Source of the DNA: an uncultured Clostridium sp.
GTDB taxonomy: Bacteria; Bacillota; Clostridia; TANB77; CAG-508
Direction of reading: 5' to 3'
Assembly: GCA_900553365.1 (NCBI GenBank)
Contig: USDL01000006.1
Coordinates: forward strand, 1-57,354
DNA: 57,354 bases
Below are positions 9,102 to 18,308 of this stretch, one piece after another (within the stretch, counting starts at the first letter, position 1; each line of letters starts with the position of its first letter). Below the pieces are notes generated by a model, which was given only the letters and a program-made list of their open reading frames with translations, was not told where the DNA came from and did not search any database. Position numbers and translations under genes: made by a program.

Positions 9102-9820
9102 TTACTATTCTCCTTTGCTTGTTTTAAAGTTTTTCTTCTAATTTTTATTAATTTTTGCATTGTTTTTATGTATGATAAGATAAATTTTCCAAGTTTGCGT
9201 TTTGATTTTCCTTGTTTTCTTTTTTCAAAAGTTATTGGTACTTCCTTAATTTTGTAATTTTTATTAAATAAACACAATTTTATTAGAATCTCTTCAACTA
9301 TATCAAAATTGTTAGATTCTAAATCTAGTTTTTTTAAGTCTTCTGTTTTATATATTCTTAAACTATTTGATATATCCTTTACTTTGATTTTTAAACATAC
9401 TCTGTATGCAATGTTTACCATCCAAGACATGAATATTAACATTATATTGTTTTCAGTTTTTCCATTTTTGACATATCTTGAACCAATTATTATATCATAA
9501 TTTGGGCAGTCTTTTATTAGTTTTTTTAGCTCTTTTGGAGAATGAGAACCATCTGCATCCATTACTAATAGGTACTCATTTTGAGCTTTTAGGATTCCTG
9601 TTCTTATTGCGTCTCCATAGTTATCTCCATTTTCTCTATGATAGTATTTTACATTGTTTTCTTTTGCTATTTCTTCTGTATCATCTGTTTTATTCATTGA
9701 ATCTACTATTATTATTTCATAATTTATATTTTCTTCTTCTAGTTCCTGTTTTATTTGAGGAATAAGGTTTTTTAAATTTTCTCCCTCATTATATGCAGGT
9801 AGGAGTACTGAGATTTGCAT
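9098..9820 (-). CDS. Family 2 glycosyltransferase (polyprenyl-phosphate sugar synthase type)
   Basis: This 240-aa protein has a DPM1/GT2 fold. It starts with SVLLPAYNEGENL (nucleotide binding), has IIVDSMNKTDDT, the metal-binding LVMDADGSHSPKEL with DAD at about 93-95, and IGSRYVKNGK. It lacks C-terminal membrane helices, as in DPM1-type enzymes. It probably charges a polyprenyl phosphate with a sugar for the adjacent GT-C enzyme, which is translationally coupled. It sits in the dideoxyhexose operon, so the glycan is probably the same. Confidence 0.85.
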   Translation of the reverse strand: MQISVLLPAYNEGENLKNLIPQIKQELEEENINYEIIIVDSMNKTDDTEEIAKENNVKYYHRENGDNYGDAIRTGILKAQNEYLLVMDADGSHSPKELKKLIKDCPNYDIIIGSRYVKNGKTENNIMLIFMSWMVNIAYRVCLKIKVKDISNSLRIYKTEDLKKLDLESNNFDIVEEILIKLCLFNKNYKIKEVPITFEKRKQGKSKRKLGKFILSYIKTMQKLIKIRRKTLKQAKENSK

Positions 9821-9822
9821 TT

Positions 9823-10851
9823 TTATACTATTTCCCCCTTAGTCCATTTTATCATATTATCTATACCTTGTTCCTTATTTACTTTTGCTTTCCAGCCTAT
9901 TGCTTTTTCTATTTTTGTAGTGTCAGCGACAAATATTTTTTGGTCACTCTCTCTTGGTGGTAATTGCTTGTATTTCATTTTTATGTTTAGCTTTTCTTCT
10001 AATATTTCAAATAGTTCTAGTAATGATAGTGAGTTTTCCATTCCACCACCTATATTAAAAGCTTGTCCTCTTATCTTTTCTATGTTGTTTGCTGCACTAT
10101 AATATAACTCAACCATATCATCTGCATATAGTATATCTCTAACTTGTTTTCCGTTTCCACATATTGTGAATTCTGGAACAGATGGGTTATTTTTTATTTC
10201 TAATGCTTTTTGTATAAACCAACCTATCCAGCCTTGGTTTTCTGTTGCAAATTGTCTTGAACCGAACATTGAAGAATGTCTAAATACTGCTGTGTTTAGC
10301 CCATAAATTCTTGCATAGTCTAGCATATATTGGTCTGCTGAACCTTTTGATGTTCCATAAGGTGAATGAAAATCTAATCCAATATTTTCGTCAAATCCGT
10401 TTGGATATTCTTTGCAGATATAACGAGTTTTTTCTTCTTCATAGTTAAATTGTTCCAAATCACCATAAACTTTATTTGTTGAAGAGTATAGTATTGCTGA
10501 TTTTGGTGAGTATTTTCTAGCACTTTCTAATACATTAAATGTTCCTAATGTATTTATTTCAAAATCTAATCTTGGATTTTGTATTGATGTTGTCATTGCG
10601 ACTTGACCTGCTAAATGAAAAATTGCATCAAATGGTCCTTCATTTTTAAATAATGTTTCTACATCATTTTGATTTCTAACATCACCATTTATATATTTGA
10701 ACTTTCCAAGTGTTTCTAGATATTTAAGGTTTTCTGCTGAGCCTGTTCTAAATAAGTTATCAAATACTATTATGTCATGTCCTTTTAATATTCCTTCTCT
10801 TGCTAGATTGCTTCCTAAAAATCCACAACCTCCATTAATTAATATTTTCAT
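9823..10851 (-). CDS. rfbE: CDP-paratose 2-epimerase-like NAD-dependent epimerase (tyvelose epimerase)
   Basis: This extended short-chain dehydrogenase/reductase has 342 aa. The NAD loop is GGCGFLGSNLA (8-18) and the catalytic region carries SSTNKVYGDLE with YGTSKG (Tyr-x-x-x-Lys). The segments GLDFHSPYGTSKGSADQ, VFRHSSMFGSRQFAT and QGWIGWFIQKAL are close to CDP-tyvelose epimerase (RfbE), which converts CDP-paratose to CDP-tyvelose. RfbF, RfbG and RfbH homologues are upstream in the same operon, which supports the CDP-sugar assignment. It overlaps the previous gene by 17 bp. Confidence 0.85.
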   Translation of the reverse strand: MKILINGGCGFLGSNLAREGILKGHDIIVFDNLFRTGSAENLKYLETLGKFKYINGDVRNQNDVETLFKNEGPFDAIFHLAGQVAMTTSIQNPRLDFEINTLGTFNVLESARKYSPKSAILYSSTNKVYGDLEQFNYEEEKTRYICKEYPNGFDENIGLDFHSPYGTSKGSADQYMLDYARIYGLNTAVFRHSSMFGSRQFATENQGWIGWFIQKALEIKNNPSVPEFTICGNGKQVRDILYADDMVELYYSAANNIEKIRGQAFNIGGGMENSLSLLELFEILEEKLNIKMKYKQLPPRESDQKIFVADTTKIEKAIGWKAKVNKEQGIDNMIKWTKGEIV

Positions 10852-11716
10852 TTTTTTCCTCCTTCAGTATTTTCTTTATTCCTTCTTCAAATGTTAATGT
10901 GTTTTGCTTCCAACCAATGCTTTTTAATTTACTATTATCACAGCTAGATTTCATTTCTTCATTTTTTCTATATGGAATTGCTCCAAACTTTATTTCTGAT
11001 TTTGATTCTGTAAGTTTCTTCATTATCAATAATGCATCCTTTATTTTAGTGTTTTGTTCTGGGCCTATTTTATACTCTACAAATTCATTCAAGTTCTTGT
11101 TGCTTTCATAGTCAATAATTTTTAAAATTGCTTCAATTAAATCATCTATATAAATAAATGCTCTTTCTTGCTCTCCAAGTGTTGTTTCTATATATGGTGT
11201 ATTTTCTTTTAACTGTTTTAGCATATTTGCTATGAATTTTACTGTATTATCATGAGGACCATAAAAATGCTCTGATACCATATTTATAAATCTTATTTTA
11301 TTATTTTCTGCATAGTATTTTCCCCAGCTACGAAATTGCTTTTTGCTCATTGAATACTCATTGGTAAATTCATTTATTGCAGTATCCATATTAAAAAAGT
11401 ATTTTACATTATTTTTTATTGAGTTATATAATATTTCCATTGGATACATTAAATTTGCTTGCAGAATTTTATTGGGTTCCTCATTTTTTCTTCCATATAA
11501 TGTGGCTAAGTGTAAAACGCAGTCTATGTTAGATGTACAAGCCTTTTCTATTTCATCAGTAGTTGTTCCATATATTTCAACATTAGGCATATTACTAAGC
11601 ATTTGTGCATCAGTACCTTCTAAAATTGATAATACTGCTGTGTTTCCTCTTTTTACTAATTCTTTAACTATCTTAGTTCCTAAATAGCCATTTCCACCAG
11701 TTATTAAAATTCTCAT
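10835..11716 (-). CDS. NAD-dependent reductase/epimerase, CDP-abequose/paratose synthase-like
   Basis: This 293-aa SDR protein carries GGNGYLGTKIV (NAD-binding glycine loop) and YSMSKKQF (Tyr-x-x-x-Lys). The SEHFYGPHDNTVKF and GEQERAFIYIDD blocks recall abequose (RfbJ) and paratose (RfbS) synthases, which reduce CDP-4-keto-3,6-dideoxyglucose. Position after rfbH fits that step of the pathway. Paratose versus abequose cannot be decided by motif alone; the tyvelose-epimerase-like neighbour favours paratose. Its start overlaps the rfbH stop (ATGA). Confidence 0.72.
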   Translation of the reverse strand: MRILITGGNGYLGTKIVKELVKRGNTAVLSILEGTDAQMLSNMPNVEIYGTTTDEIEKACTSNIDCVLHLATLYGRKNEEPNKILQANLMYPMEILYNSIKNNVKYFFNMDTAINEFTNEYSMSKKQFRSWGKYYAENNKIRFINMVSEHFYGPHDNTVKFIANMLKQLKENTPYIETTLGEQERAFIYIDDLIEAILKIIDYESNKNLNEFVEYKIGPEQNTKIKDALLIMKKLTESKSEIKFGAIPYRKNEEMKSSCDNSKLKSIGWKQNTLTFEEGIKKILKEEKNENIN

Positions 11717-13054
11717 TTATTAATTCCCTCTTTTATTGTTTTTATCATGTAGTCTATTTTTTCATCTGTCATTCCTGGATATACACCTATCCAGAAGGTA
11801 TCATTCATAATTCTATCTGTATTGTTTAAGTCTCCAACTACTCTATAAATGCTATCATTGCCTCTTATATTATCAAAGCATGGGTGTTTTGTTATATTTC
11901 CTGCAAATAAATTTCTTGTTTGTATTCCTCTTTTTTCTAGGAATTCCACAAGTTTATTTCTATTTGTTCCGTTCTTTGCAAGTAATTAAAAATCCAAACC
12001 AGCTTGGGCTAGAATTTTGACATGGTTCTGGCAAAATTATTTTATTTTCTAAATCTTTTAGGCCTTCTTTTAATCTATTAAAATTATGTTGTCTTTTTTC
12101 TACAAACTCTGGTATTTTATCTATTTGTGCAACTCCTATAGCTGCTTGCATATCTGTTGCTTTTAGGTTGTATCCAAAATGTGAATATACATATTTGTGG
12201 TCATATCCTAATGGCAATTCTCCATATTGTCTATCAAATCTATGTCCACAGAAATTATCCACTCCTGATGGGCATGAGCAATCTCTTCCCCAATCTCTAA
12301 ACGACCTTATTATTCTATTTAGTAAACTATTGTTTGTATATACTGCTCCTCCTTCGCCCATTGTTATATGATGTGGTGGATAAAAGCTTGAAGTTCCAAT
12401 ATCTCCTATTGTTCCAGTAAATTTTTCTTGACCGTTTATTATATATTTTGATCCTAATGCATCGCAATTATCTTCAATTAGCCATAAATTGTTTTTATCA
12501 CAAAACTCCTTAACTTTAGCTAAATCAAATGGATTTCCAAGTGTGTGTGCAATTATAACTGCTTTTGTTTTTTCTGTTAAAGCTTTTTCAAGCATATTAA
12601 CATCAATATTATATTGTGGTATTGTAACATCTACAAATACTGGTATTGCTCCATATTGAAGGATTGGTGTTATTGTGGTTGGAAAGCCACAAGCAACAGT
12701 TATTACTTCATCTCCTCTTTTTATGCTTCTTTCTTTTAATAATGGAGATGTTAACGCCATAAAAGCTATCAAATTAGCTGATGAACCTGAATTTACTAAT
12801 GAGCAATATTTTACACTTAGATAGTTTGCAAACTTTTTCTCAAATTCTTTAGTAAATCTTCCTGATGTAAGCCAAAATTCTAGTGAGCTATCTACTAAGT
12901 TTACCATTTCTTTGCTATCATAAACTCTTGCTGCATAGCAAATTCTGTCTCCCTCTTCAAATTTTTTGTTTTTATTATGGTATTTATTACAATATTCTTC
13001 TACCATTTTTAAAATTTCTTCTTTTGCTTCCTTCTCAGTTTTGTTCTCAAACAT
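11713..13054 (-). CDS. rfbH: CDP-4-keto-6-deoxyglucose 3-dehydrase (RfbH-like), interrupted by a CGG +1 frameshift
   Basis: This is a DegT/DnrJ/EryC1-fold PLP enzyme that removes the C3 hydroxyl to make CDP-3,6-dideoxysugars. FWLTSGRFTKEFE, NSGSSANLIAFMAL, ACGFPTT and SFYPPHHITMGEGG are RfbH motifs; like RfbH it has His (HH-ITMGEGG) where sugar aminotransferases have the PLP lysine. The reading frame stops at 11960 after TCKERNK, but the C-terminal part (EFLEKRGIQTRNLFAGN, DRIMNDTFWIGVYPG) follows in the +1 frame. Skipping the C at 11971 gives TCKEGTNRNKLVEFLE and a 446-aa protein, close to Salmonella RfbH. I chose ATG 13054 because AAAGGA lies about 9 nt upstream; an ATG six codons earlier has no such site. 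Confidence 0.85.
11968..11971 (-). other. CGGA +1 frameshift site in rfbH
   Basis: The minus-strand codons read AAA GAA CGG AAC AAA TAG. Homology requires GAA (C) GGA ACA AAT AGA, that is E-G-T-N-R. The C at 11971 is skipped and GGA is read as glycine. The preceding codon is GAA and the base after GGA is A. Confidence 0.85.
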
Positions 13055-13076
13055 CCCTTTTAATCCTTTCATATTT

Positions 13077-14132
13077 CTAAAAAGTTTTTTTATATTCTTC
13101 TATTTGTTCATCCATTATGTTTGAAATTTTCTCTTTATTTCTAAATTTCTTTGCAAATTCTACTGTTTTCTCAACAGCTTTTTCTATATTCCAGTTGGGT
13201 TTCCAATTAAAGGTTTGCTTCATTTTTGTGCAATCCAATTTTAAAAAGTTTGCTTCATGTGGTCCATTTATATTTTGTGTTTCCCACTTCAAACCTTCTC
13301 CCCATTTATTGCAAAATATTGTGGTTAGTTCTCCTGTGGTAATGCAATCCGTTAGTTCTGGTCCTATATTATAGTTGCCTGAATATTTACTGTCTTGATA
13401 TTGTTTTTCTGCTATTAATAGGTATGCAAATAATGGTTCCAAAATATGTTGAAATGGTCTTATTGAGTTTGGGTTTCTTAATATTATTGTTTCATTTTTT
13501 TCAGCAGCTCTTATGCAATCAGGAATTATTCTATTATCTGCAAAGTCTCCTCCACCAATTACGTTTCCTGCTCTTGCAGTTGATACTTGTACATTTTTTT
13601 CATTTAGGAATGATTTTTTATAACTATCTGTTACGAGTTCTGAGCATGATTTACTATTTGAATATGGATCATATCCATTTAATACATCATCCTCTTTATA
13701 TCCTCTTTCCCATTCATTATTTTTGTATACCTTATCTGTTGTTATATTTACAAATGATTTTACAGTATTGCTTTTTCTAATACATTCTAAAATATTTACT
13801 GTTCCCATTACGTTTGTTTCGTAAGTATATACTGGGTTTTTGTAACTTTCAATTACTAATGGTTGTGCTGCTAGATGAAAAACGATTTCTGGTTTTGCTT
13901 CATTAAAGGCTTTTTCAAGTGTTTCTAGGTTTCTTATGTCTCCTGTTATTGATTCAATTTTTTCTTCCATGTTAGATAATTCAAATAAACTTGGATTTGT
14001 AGGTACATTAATTGAATATCCTGTAACAATAGCACCAGCTTTTGTTAGTATTTCACATAACCATGTTCCTTTGAAACCTGTATGTCCTGTTATAAATACT
14101 TTTTTACCTTTATAAAAATCTAAATTTATCAT
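13077..14132 (-). CDS. rfbG: CDP-glucose 4,6-dehydratase
   Basis: This SDR enzyme converts CDP-glucose to CDP-4-keto-6-deoxyglucose. It begins MINLDFYKGKKVFITGHTG, with the GHTGFKGTW NAD motif at about residues 15-23. It has AAQPLV, NITTDKVYKNNEW (Thr-Asp-Lys), the YDPYSNSKSCSE Tyr-x-x-x-Lys motif and ARAGNVIGGGDFADNRI. The length of 351 aa matches RfbG. Start 14132 (TAATGAT overlap with the rfbF stop) is preferred over an upstream in-frame ATG inside rfbF. Confidence 0.94.
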   Translation of the reverse strand: MINLDFYKGKKVFITGHTGFKGTWLCEILTKAGAIVTGYSINVPTNPSLFELSNMEEKIESITGDIRNLETLEKAFNEAKPEIVFHLAAQPLVIESYKNPVYTYETNVMGTVNILECIRKSNTVKSFVNITTDKVYKNNEWERGYKEDDVLNGYDPYSNSKSCSELVTDSYKKSFLNEKNVQVSTARAGNVIGGGDFADNRIIPDCIRAAEKNETIILRNPNSIRPFQHILEPLFAYLLIAEKQYQDSKYSGNYNIGPELTDCITTGELTTIFCNKWGEGLKWETQNINGPHEANFLKLDCTKMKQTFNWKPNWNIEKAVEKTVEFAKKFRNKEKISNIMDEQIEEYKKTF

Positions 14133-14920
14133 TAATCTTCCCACACTTTCCATGGAGCCTCGCCTTTTTCCCACATTTCTTCTAGTTGGTTTTTATCTCT
14201 TAATGTATCCATACATTTCCAAAATCCATCATGCTTATATGCGGAAAGTTGTCCATTTTTGGCTAATTTTTCTAGTGGTTCTTTTTCAAATACGGTTTTG
14301 TCATCTTCAATATATCTAAATACTTCTGGTTCTAATACCATATATCCACCATTTATCATTGAACCGTCTTTATCGTTCTTTTCTCTAAATGATTTTATTT
14401 CATTATTATCATTTATATCTAAAACTCCAAATCTTTGACCTGCATTAATTGCAGTTAATGTAGCGATTTTTCCTTGTTTTTTATGAAATTCTAATAGTTT
14501 ATTTATGTTTACACTACTTACTCCATCTCCATAAGTAAGCATAAATGGTTCATTTCCAATGTATTTTTGTATTCTTTTTATTCTTCCACCTGTCATTGTA
14601 TTTAATCCCGTATCTACTAATGTTACTTTCCATGGCTCAGAAAAATTATCATGTACAGTCATTTCATTTTTGGCTAAATCAAATGTTACATCAGAAGTAT
14701 GCAAAAAATAATCTGAGAAGAATTCTTTTATAACATATCCTTTATATCCTAGACAAATTATAAATTCATTAAACCCATAGTGTGAATATTCTTTCATTAT
14801 ATGCCATAAAATTGGTCTTTCTCCTATACCTATCATTGGTTTAGGTTTTAAATGACTTTCTTCTGTAATTCTTGTTCCAAATCCACCTGCTAAAATTACT
14901 ACTTTCATATTATTTTGCAT
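14132..14920 (-). CDS. rfbF: Glucose-1-phosphate cytidylyltransferase
   Basis: The 262-aa nucleotidyltransferase has the signature VVILAGGFGTRITEES near the N-terminus, followed by KPKPMIGIGERPILWHIMK and FMLTYGDGVSSV (metal-binding DGV). It makes CDP-glucose from CTP and glucose-1-phosphate, the first step of CDP-dideoxyhexose synthesis. Length and motifs are typical of RfbF. It overlaps gtrA by 11 bp and rfbG by one base. Confidence 0.95.
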   Translation of the reverse strand: MQNNMKVVILAGGFGTRITEESHLKPKPMIGIGERPILWHIMKEYSHYGFNEFIICLGYKGYVIKEFFSDYFLHTSDVTFDLAKNEMTVHDNFSEPWKVTLVDTGLNTMTGGRIKRIQKYIGNEPFMLTYGDGVSSVNINKLLEFHKKQGKIATLTAINAGQRFGVLDINDNNEIKSFREKNDKDGSMINGGYMVLEPEVFRYIEDDKTVFEKEPLEKLAKNGQLSAYKHDGFWKCMDTLRDKNQLEEMWEKGEAPWKVWED

Positions 14921-15350
14921 CTCCTTTTTTATTTTTTCCTTTATCCTTATATGCCCAGAATTTATTTAATAAGAAATTTATTGGAATTGTAACTACTAAA
15001 TTCATTAATGTTGCGATATAGTGTGGTATTCCAAGTAGTTCTTCTTCTATATATAATAGTATTGCTGTTAGAAAAACTCCCGTTATTGAATATGAAGCAT
15101 ATACTTTAAGAAGAGATTTCCAAAAGTTTCTTTCTTCTTTATTTTCTGTAAATACAAACCTTCCATTAAGCATAAAAGAAATAAATACTGTAATTACAAA
15201 TGCAATTATATTGCTTATTTGCTCGTGTAAATGTAACAAGTAGTATGTTCCATTTGTAATGGCATATGATAGTACAGTGTTTATTGCTCCAACTGTACCA
15301 AATTTTATAAATTGTATTATTAAGTTTTTTATTTGCTCTTTATTTTTCAT
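14910..15350 (-). CDS. GtrA family membrane protein
   Basis: This 146-aa protein has four predicted transmembrane helices and the GtrA pattern: IQFIKFGTVGAINTVLSYAI, ISNIIAFVITVFISFMLNGRFVF, then a fourth helix ending NFLLNKFWAYK. GtrA proteins are thought to flip or assist polyprenyl-linked sugars for surface glycan modification. It is the first gene of the CDP-dideoxyhexose operon, consistent with that role. Confidence 0.88.
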   Translation of the reverse strand: MKNKEQIKNLIIQFIKFGTVGAINTVLSYAITNGTYYLLHLHEQISNIIAFVITVFISFMLNGRFVFTENKEERNFWKSLLKVYASYSITGVFLTAILLYIEEELLGIPHYIATLMNLVVTIPINFLLNKFWAYKDKGKNKKGDAK

Positions 15351-15381
15351 TTGTTGCCTCCCTCATTTTTTATATGTTGTT

Positions 15382-16380
15382 TTATTGTTGCAATCCTAAA
15401 TGTTCATAAGCTTTTGGTAATACTACCCTTCCTCTTGGAGTTCTACCAATAAAGCCTTTTTGCATTAAGTATGGCTCATATACATCTTCTATTGTTTCAA
15501 CTTCTTCTCCTATTGTTGAGGCAAGAGTTTCTATTCCAACAGGACCTCCTGTATAATTTACTATTATTGATTCTAATATTTTTCTATCAATATTATCTAA
15601 GCCCATATTGTCAATTTCTAACTTTTGAAGAGCAATATCAGCTATTTCTCTTGTAATATTTCCATCACCTAGTACTGATGCATAGTCTCTAACTCTTTTT
15701 AGTAGCCTGTTTGCTATTCTTGGGGTTCCTCTTGAACGTTTTGCAATTTCTGCTGCACCATCTTTGTCTATTTCTATTTTTAATATATTTGCAGACCTTG
15801 TAATTATGGTTTCTAGCTGTTTCTCATCATATAATTCTAATCTATTTACAATTCCAAACCTATCTCTTAGTGGTGTTGTAAGTGAACCGGCTCTAGTAGT
15901 TGCTCCAACCAAAGTAAATTTTGGCAAGTCTAATCTTATTGACCTTGCACTTGGTCCCTTTCCTATAATAATATCCAAATTGTAGTCTTCTAGTGCTGGA
16001 TACAAAATTTCTTCTACGCTTCTATTTAACCTATGAATTTCATCAATAAACAAAACATCATTTGGAGATAAATTTGTAAGAAGTGCCGCTAAATCGCCTG
16101 GCTTTTCAATCGCTGGTCCTGATGTTATTTTTATATTTGAATTCATTTCTGTTGCAATGATATTTGCAAGTGTAGTTTTTCCAAGTCCTGGAGGTCCATA
16201 TAGTAGTACATGGTCTAATGGTTCTCCTCTTTTTTTAGCAGCTTCAATATATATTTTCATATTTTCTTTTACTTTAGTTTGTCCAATATATTCATTTAAG
16301 CTTTTTGGTCTTAAAGAATATTCTGAATTTTCTTCTTCATTATTTTGCAAATTTGGAACTAATAAGTTTTCATCATTCAT
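15382..16380 (-). CDS. ruvB: Holliday junction branch migration ATPase RuvB
   Basis: This 332-aa AAA+ ATPase has RPKSLNEYIGQ, Walker A YGPPGLGKTTLA (about 60-71), Walker B LFIDEIHRL, the sensor region LVGATTRAGSLTTPLRDRFG and a C-terminal winged helix ending FIGRTPRGRVVLPKAYEHLG. It drives branch migration with RuvA. No ruvA or ruvC is in this window, so the usual ruvAB pair is separated or lies elsewhere. Confidence 0.97.
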   Translation of the reverse strand: MNDENLLVPNLQNNEEENSEYSLRPKSLNEYIGQTKVKENMKIYIEAAKKRGEPLDHVLLYGPPGLGKTTLANIIATEMNSNIKITSGPAIEKPGDLAALLTNLSPNDVLFIDEIHRLNRSVEEILYPALEDYNLDIIIGKGPSARSIRLDLPKFTLVGATTRAGSLTTPLRDRFGIVNRLELYDEKQLETIITRSANILKIEIDKDGAAEIAKRSRGTPRIANRLLKRVRDYASVLGDGNITREIADIALQKLEIDNMGLDNIDRKILESIIVNYTGGPVGIETLASTIGEEVETIEDVYEPYLMQKGFIGRTPRGRVVLPKAYEHLGLQQ

Positions 16381-16403
16381 TTTGCTTTTTTCCCTTCCTT
16401 TGA

Positions 16404-16778
16404 TTATTTTATAATGCTTATTCTTATTTCTGCAACGTTGTTATATTCATATTTAATTTCAAATTGTATTTTTTCACTTGCATTAAATATTTCCTCTTCT
16501 CTATATTCTGTTCCTAAAAAGCTTCCAGCTTCATCAAAGAAATCAAATTTTATTTTTAAATTTCTAATTAGCTCTCCTGTATCATTTGTTGCATTTCCTT
16601 TAATATATCCTTTGTTTTTAGACACTTTACTTTCAGTAATTTCAATTTTTGGACTCTTAATTAATATTGCATAATTTTCCATATCCTTATAATGTGGTTT
16701 AGTGAGTAAAGAAACGTATAATTTAACTACTAAGCAAATTACTATTAATAAAATTACATATCTAAAAATCTTTTTCAT
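16404..16778 (-). CDS. FxLYD-like domain membrane-anchored protein
   Basis: This small protein (124 aa) has an N-terminal membrane segment (YVILLIVICLVVKLYVSLL) and an extracytoplasmic beta-rich domain. The segments GYIKGNATNDTGELIRNLKIKFDFFDEAGSFL and IFNASEKIQFEIKY follow the FxLYD pattern of Gram-positive surface proteins. Start 16778 (MKKIFRYV) has AGGAG about 10 nt upstream; a longer frame exists without such a site. Function is unknown. Confidence 0.65.
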   Translation of the reverse strand: MKKIFRYVILLIVICLVVKLYVSLLTKPHYKDMENYAILIKSPKIEITESKVSKNKGYIKGNATNDTGELIRNLKIKFDFFDEAGSFLGTEYREEEIFNASEKIQFEIKYEYNNVAEIRISIIK

Positions 16779-16886
16779 ACTATAAATTCTCCTTTTTTTA
16801 CTAATCTGCTCCAATTATACTATAATTAGTAAAAAATGTAAATGTTATTTTTTGAGATTAGCTAAAAAATGGGGTGTCTATAATAA

Positions 16887-16925
16887 AAGCTTACAAATTA
16901 CAATTTACTTGCAATTTGTAAGCTT
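16887..16925 (-). terminator. Inverted repeat after radA
   Basis: Arms AAGCTTACAAATT and AATTTGTAAGCTT flank a 13-nt loop directly beyond the radA stop. A run of T follows on the plus-strand side. It separates radA from the FxLYD gene and is probably a terminator. Confidence 0.6.
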
Positions 16926-16928
16926 TTT

Positions 16929-18289
16929 TTATTTCAATTTTAAATATTGCATTGCTTCATGTATGTTTTTTACTCCAATTATGTTTGATGTGTATGTACC
17001 TTTTAGTTGCTTTTTATTGTGTTCTGGTATTATGCAAGTTTTAAAGCCTAGTTTTTCTGCTTCTTTTATTCTCTTTTCTATCATGTTTACGCTTCTTACT
17101 TCACCTGTTAAGCCAACTTCTCCTATTGCTATTGTTTCTAGTGGTATACTGATATTCTTATAGCTTGATGCTGATGCAAGTATTATTCCTAGGTCTAATG
17201 CTGGTTCGTTTATTTTTATGCCTCCAACTATGTTAAAATATACATCTTGGTTCCCAAAAGGCATACCCACTACTTTTTCTAATACTGCTATTAATAGTGT
17301 TAGTCTATTATAATCTATTCCATTTGCAGTTCTTCTTGGGAAGCCAAAAATAGTTCCGTGAAGTTAGTGCTTGTAGTTCAACCATTATTGGTCTTGTTCC
17401 TTCTATGCTTGCCACTACTATTGAGCCTGGTGGGTTTTCGTCTCTTTCACCTAATAGGACTGATGATGGGTTGTCTATTTCTGTCATTCCCTTGTCTTGC
17501 ATTTCAAACATTCCTATTTCGTTTGTTGAGCCAAATCTATTTTTTACTCCTCTTAAAATTCTATATGAAAAATATCTTTCTCCTTCTAAGTACAATACCG
17601 TATCTACCATGTGTTCTAGAACTCTTGGTCCTGCTATGTTTCCGGTCTTTTGTAACATGACCTATTATTATTGTTGTAATTTTTTGTTCTTTGCAATTTC
17701 TCATTATTCTTGAGGTTATTTCTCTTACTTGGCTTACACTTCCTGGAGTTGAAGTTATTTCGTCTGAATACATTGTTTGTATTGAATCTATAATAACTAG
17801 TTTTGGTTTGATATTTGATATTGCATTTTCAATAAGTTCTATATCTGTTTCTCCTAAAAATAGAATATTCTCATTATGTATACCTAATCTATCTGCTCTT
17901 ATTTTTATTTGTTCTGCTGATTCTTCTCCTGAAACATATAAAACTTTGCCCTCTCCTTTTACTTTATCACAAATCTGTAAAATTAATGTGGATTTTCCAA
18001 TTCCTGGTTCGCCACCTAGTAATGTAAGAGAGCCTTTAACTAGGCCTCCTCCTAACACTCTATCTAACTCTTCAAATCCTGTTGATGTTCTTTTTATATC
18101 TTGTTTTTCTATATTATTTAAAACTGTAGGTTCAACCTTTTCTTTAATTGCTGTTTTACCTGAACTTTTTGTTTGAGCCTTTTCTTCATAGCAAGTATTC
18201 CATTCATTACATGCAGGGCATTTCCCGAACCATTTAGGCGATTCATTTCCACAATTACTGCATACAAATATTGTTGTTTGTTTTGGCAT
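16929..18289 (-). CDS. radA: DNA repair protein RadA/Sms with two CGG +1 frameshifts
   Basis: RadA is a RecA-like helicase acting in recombination and repair. An N-terminal zinc finger (CSNCGNESPKWFGKCPACNEW) is followed by Walker A GGEPGIGKSTLILQ (about 90), the KNRFG motif and a C-terminal Lon-type domain (ALDLGIILASASSYK, GEVGLTGEVRSV). Reading the literal frame stops after about 242 aa. Skipping a C at 17644 (GHVTK-D-G-NIAGP) and another at 17358 (ALTS-G-TIFGFPRRTANG) joins three frames into a normal 452-aa RadA. Neighbours are ftsH upstream and an FxLYD gene downstream. Confidence 0.9.
17355..17358 (-). other. CGGA +1 frameshift site 2 in radA
   Basis: Codons read ACT TCA CGG AAC. Homology requires TCA (C) GGA ACT ATT TTT GGC, giving S-G-T-I-F-G before FPRRTANG. 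The glycine is residue 311. Literal reading ends about 16 codons later. Confidence 0.88.
17641..17644 (-). other. CGGA +1 frameshift site 1 in radA
   Basis: Codons read GTT ACA AAA GAC CGG AAA. Homology requires GAC (C) GGA AAC ATA GCA GGA, giving VTKDGNIAG, the conserved RadA segment before PRVLEHMVD. The glycine is residue 216. Confidence 0.88.
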
Positions 18290-18308
18290 TTTTTAAACTT
18301 TACACTCC

